Shown: one piece after another, positions 6,122 through 6,845 of the stretch
Layout of the letters: each line of letters starts with the position of its first letter
Numbering within the stretch: the first letter of the stretch is position 1
Origin: JBIICS01 sp044238735
Lineage (GTDB): Bacteria > Bacteroidota > Bacteroidia > UBA4408
Direction of reading: 5' to 3'
Assembly (NCBI GenBank): GCA_044238735.1
Contig: JBIICS010000147.1
Span: forward strand, 1 to 6,845
Length of the DNA: 6,845 bases
Made by a program: the position numbers and the translations under genes
The notes under the pieces: generated by a model
What the model was told of the DNA's origin: nothing
The model's input: only the letters and a program-made list of their open reading frames with translations
Database searches by the model: none

Positions 6122-6845
6122 ATGAAAAAAACCTTACTTTTAAGTGTTTTAGCGGGTGCTAGTGTAGTAGCCTATGCGCAAAATGCCGGTAAAACAACAA
6201 AAAAATTACCTTCGAAATACGACAACGTAGTTCGTACTGCTAAAATCAAACCCAGAACTGATGCTGTTGATGTAATGTTACCTACAGAACATATTTCTCC
6301 GGTTTATTCAGCACACCGTTCTGTTCCAACTGAAGCAATTCTTGGTACAACTGGTTATCATCTTCAAACTAACTCTTCAGTTAGAAATGCTATTGTTAAA
6401 GGCAACGATGGTACTATTGGTGCTGTTTGGACTACATCTGTGCAAACAAGTGGTTGGTCTGAGCGTGGTACTGGTTACAATTATTTCGATGGTAGCGCAT
6501 GGGGAGCTGCTCCAACAGTTCGTATTGAAAACGTTCGCACGGGTTGGCCCAACCTAGTGTGGCCGTCTAACGGTTCTGAATTAGTTACCGCTCACCAAGG
6601 AGGTAGTGGTGCGCAATTAGTTTCAAGAAGTGCTAAAGGAACAGGAAACTGGACTACTGCATCTAAACTTGATGCTTCTATTACTACTTCTGTATGGCCA
6701 CGTATGGTTGCAGATGGTAATAATGTTCACCATTTAATTAATCGTTTAGGAGCTAAAGGTCCTATCGCTTATTCTCGTTCAACTGACGGTGGTGTTACTT
6801 GGGATAAATTATCAATTGAAATTCCAGGTACCGACACTTTATCTT
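6122..6845 (+). CDS. Secreted beta-propeller-like protein with sialidase-type Asp-box (runs off right edge)
   Basis: The frame opens at ATG 6122 and stays open for 241 codons to the window end. Residues 1-19 are a clear signal peptide: MKK, hydrophobic core LLLSVLAGASVV, cleavage likely after AYA before Gln20. A Lys/Arg-rich linker (about 23-45) follows. Repeated strand-rich units start near residues 85, 140 and 189, about 50 apart. The second and third share a Trp-Pro pair (142-143 and 192-193) followed by a short strand, a Gly/Asn turn and a hydrophobic strand ending near His. At 220-227, S-T-D-G-G-V-T-W is an exact Asp-box of the BNR/sialidase-fold type. This suggests a beta-propeller, but an Asp-box alone does not show glycosidase activity. 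The C-terminus, where a T9SS sorting domain might be expected, is not in the window. The A-rich CAACAAAAAAC before the ATG fits Bacteroidota initiation. The gene is divergent from rpsO. Export is well supported; the specific function is unknown. Confidence 0.85.
   Translation, partial: MKKTLLLSVLAGASVVAYAQNAGKTTKKLPSKYDNVVRTAKIKPRTDAVDVMLPTEHISPVYSAHRSVPTEAILGTTGYHLQTNSSVRNAIVKGNDGTIGAVWTTSVQTSGWSERGTGYNYFDGSAWGAAPTVRIENVRTGWPNLVWPSNGSELVTAHQGGSGAQLVSRSAKGTGNWTTASKLDASITTSVWPRMVADGNNVHHLINRLGAKGPIAYSRSTDGGVTWDKLSIEIPGTDTLS

Noticed and set aside
6342..6557. 71-codon plus-strand reading frame overlapping the propeller gene
   Set aside because: It is out of frame with the clear signal-peptide-bearing gene from 6122; its hydrophobic appearance comes from the shifted reading of Thr/Gly/Ala-rich codons.
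1..6845. Mobile element, CRISPR, tRNA or defence system
   Set aside because: I saw no array of spaced direct repeats, transposase or integrase sequence, tRNA-like cloverleaf, or terminal repeats; the genes are housekeeping or exported surface proteins.

Overview
The window reads as a low-GC chromosomal segment from a member of the Bacteroidota. The evidence is a secreted protein with a choice-of-anchor L domain and a C-terminal type IX secretion (T9SS) type B sorting domain, AT-rich intergenic DNA, starts preceded by A-rich stretches rather than Shine-Dalgarno sequences, a promoter box of the Bacteroidota form TAnnTTTG ahead of rpsO, and the protein sequences of S15 and PNPase. I cannot place it reliably below phylum.

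Layout. On the minus strand, reading right to left: rpsO (5887 to 5618), a short gap holding a GAAA-capped hairpin, pnp (5547 to 3397), a strong intrinsic terminator (about 3338-3378), a 1024-residue modular secreted protein (3307 to 233), and the first 57 codons of a second protein of the same kind (173 to beyond position 1). On the plus strand, divergent from rpsO across a 234-base AT-rich region, a secreted beta-propeller-like protein starts at 6122 and runs off the right edge.

How it works together. rpsO-pnp is a conserved RNA-metabolism pair: ribosomal protein S15 and the phosphorolytic 3'-5' exonuclease PNPase. The hairpin between them suggests partial termination or processing, which would uncouple pnp from rpsO. 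The terminator after pnp closes that unit. The two genes beyond it encode paralogous exported proteins. The complete one is an N-terminal choice-of-anchor L domain, eight Ig/PKD-like modules in a cysteine register of about 84 residues, and a T9SS type B tail, so it is probably a cell-surface or secreted adhesin-like protein. The plus-strand gene has a signal peptide and a sialidase-type Asp-box, and is probably also exported.

I found no RNA genes, CRISPR array, insertion sequence, phage gene or defence system. The points most worth a second look are the regular cysteine array with one defective module, the tandem paralogy of the anchor-L genes, the rpsO-pnp hairpin, the missing promoter space ahead of the large surface protein, and the very short predicted rpsO leader.
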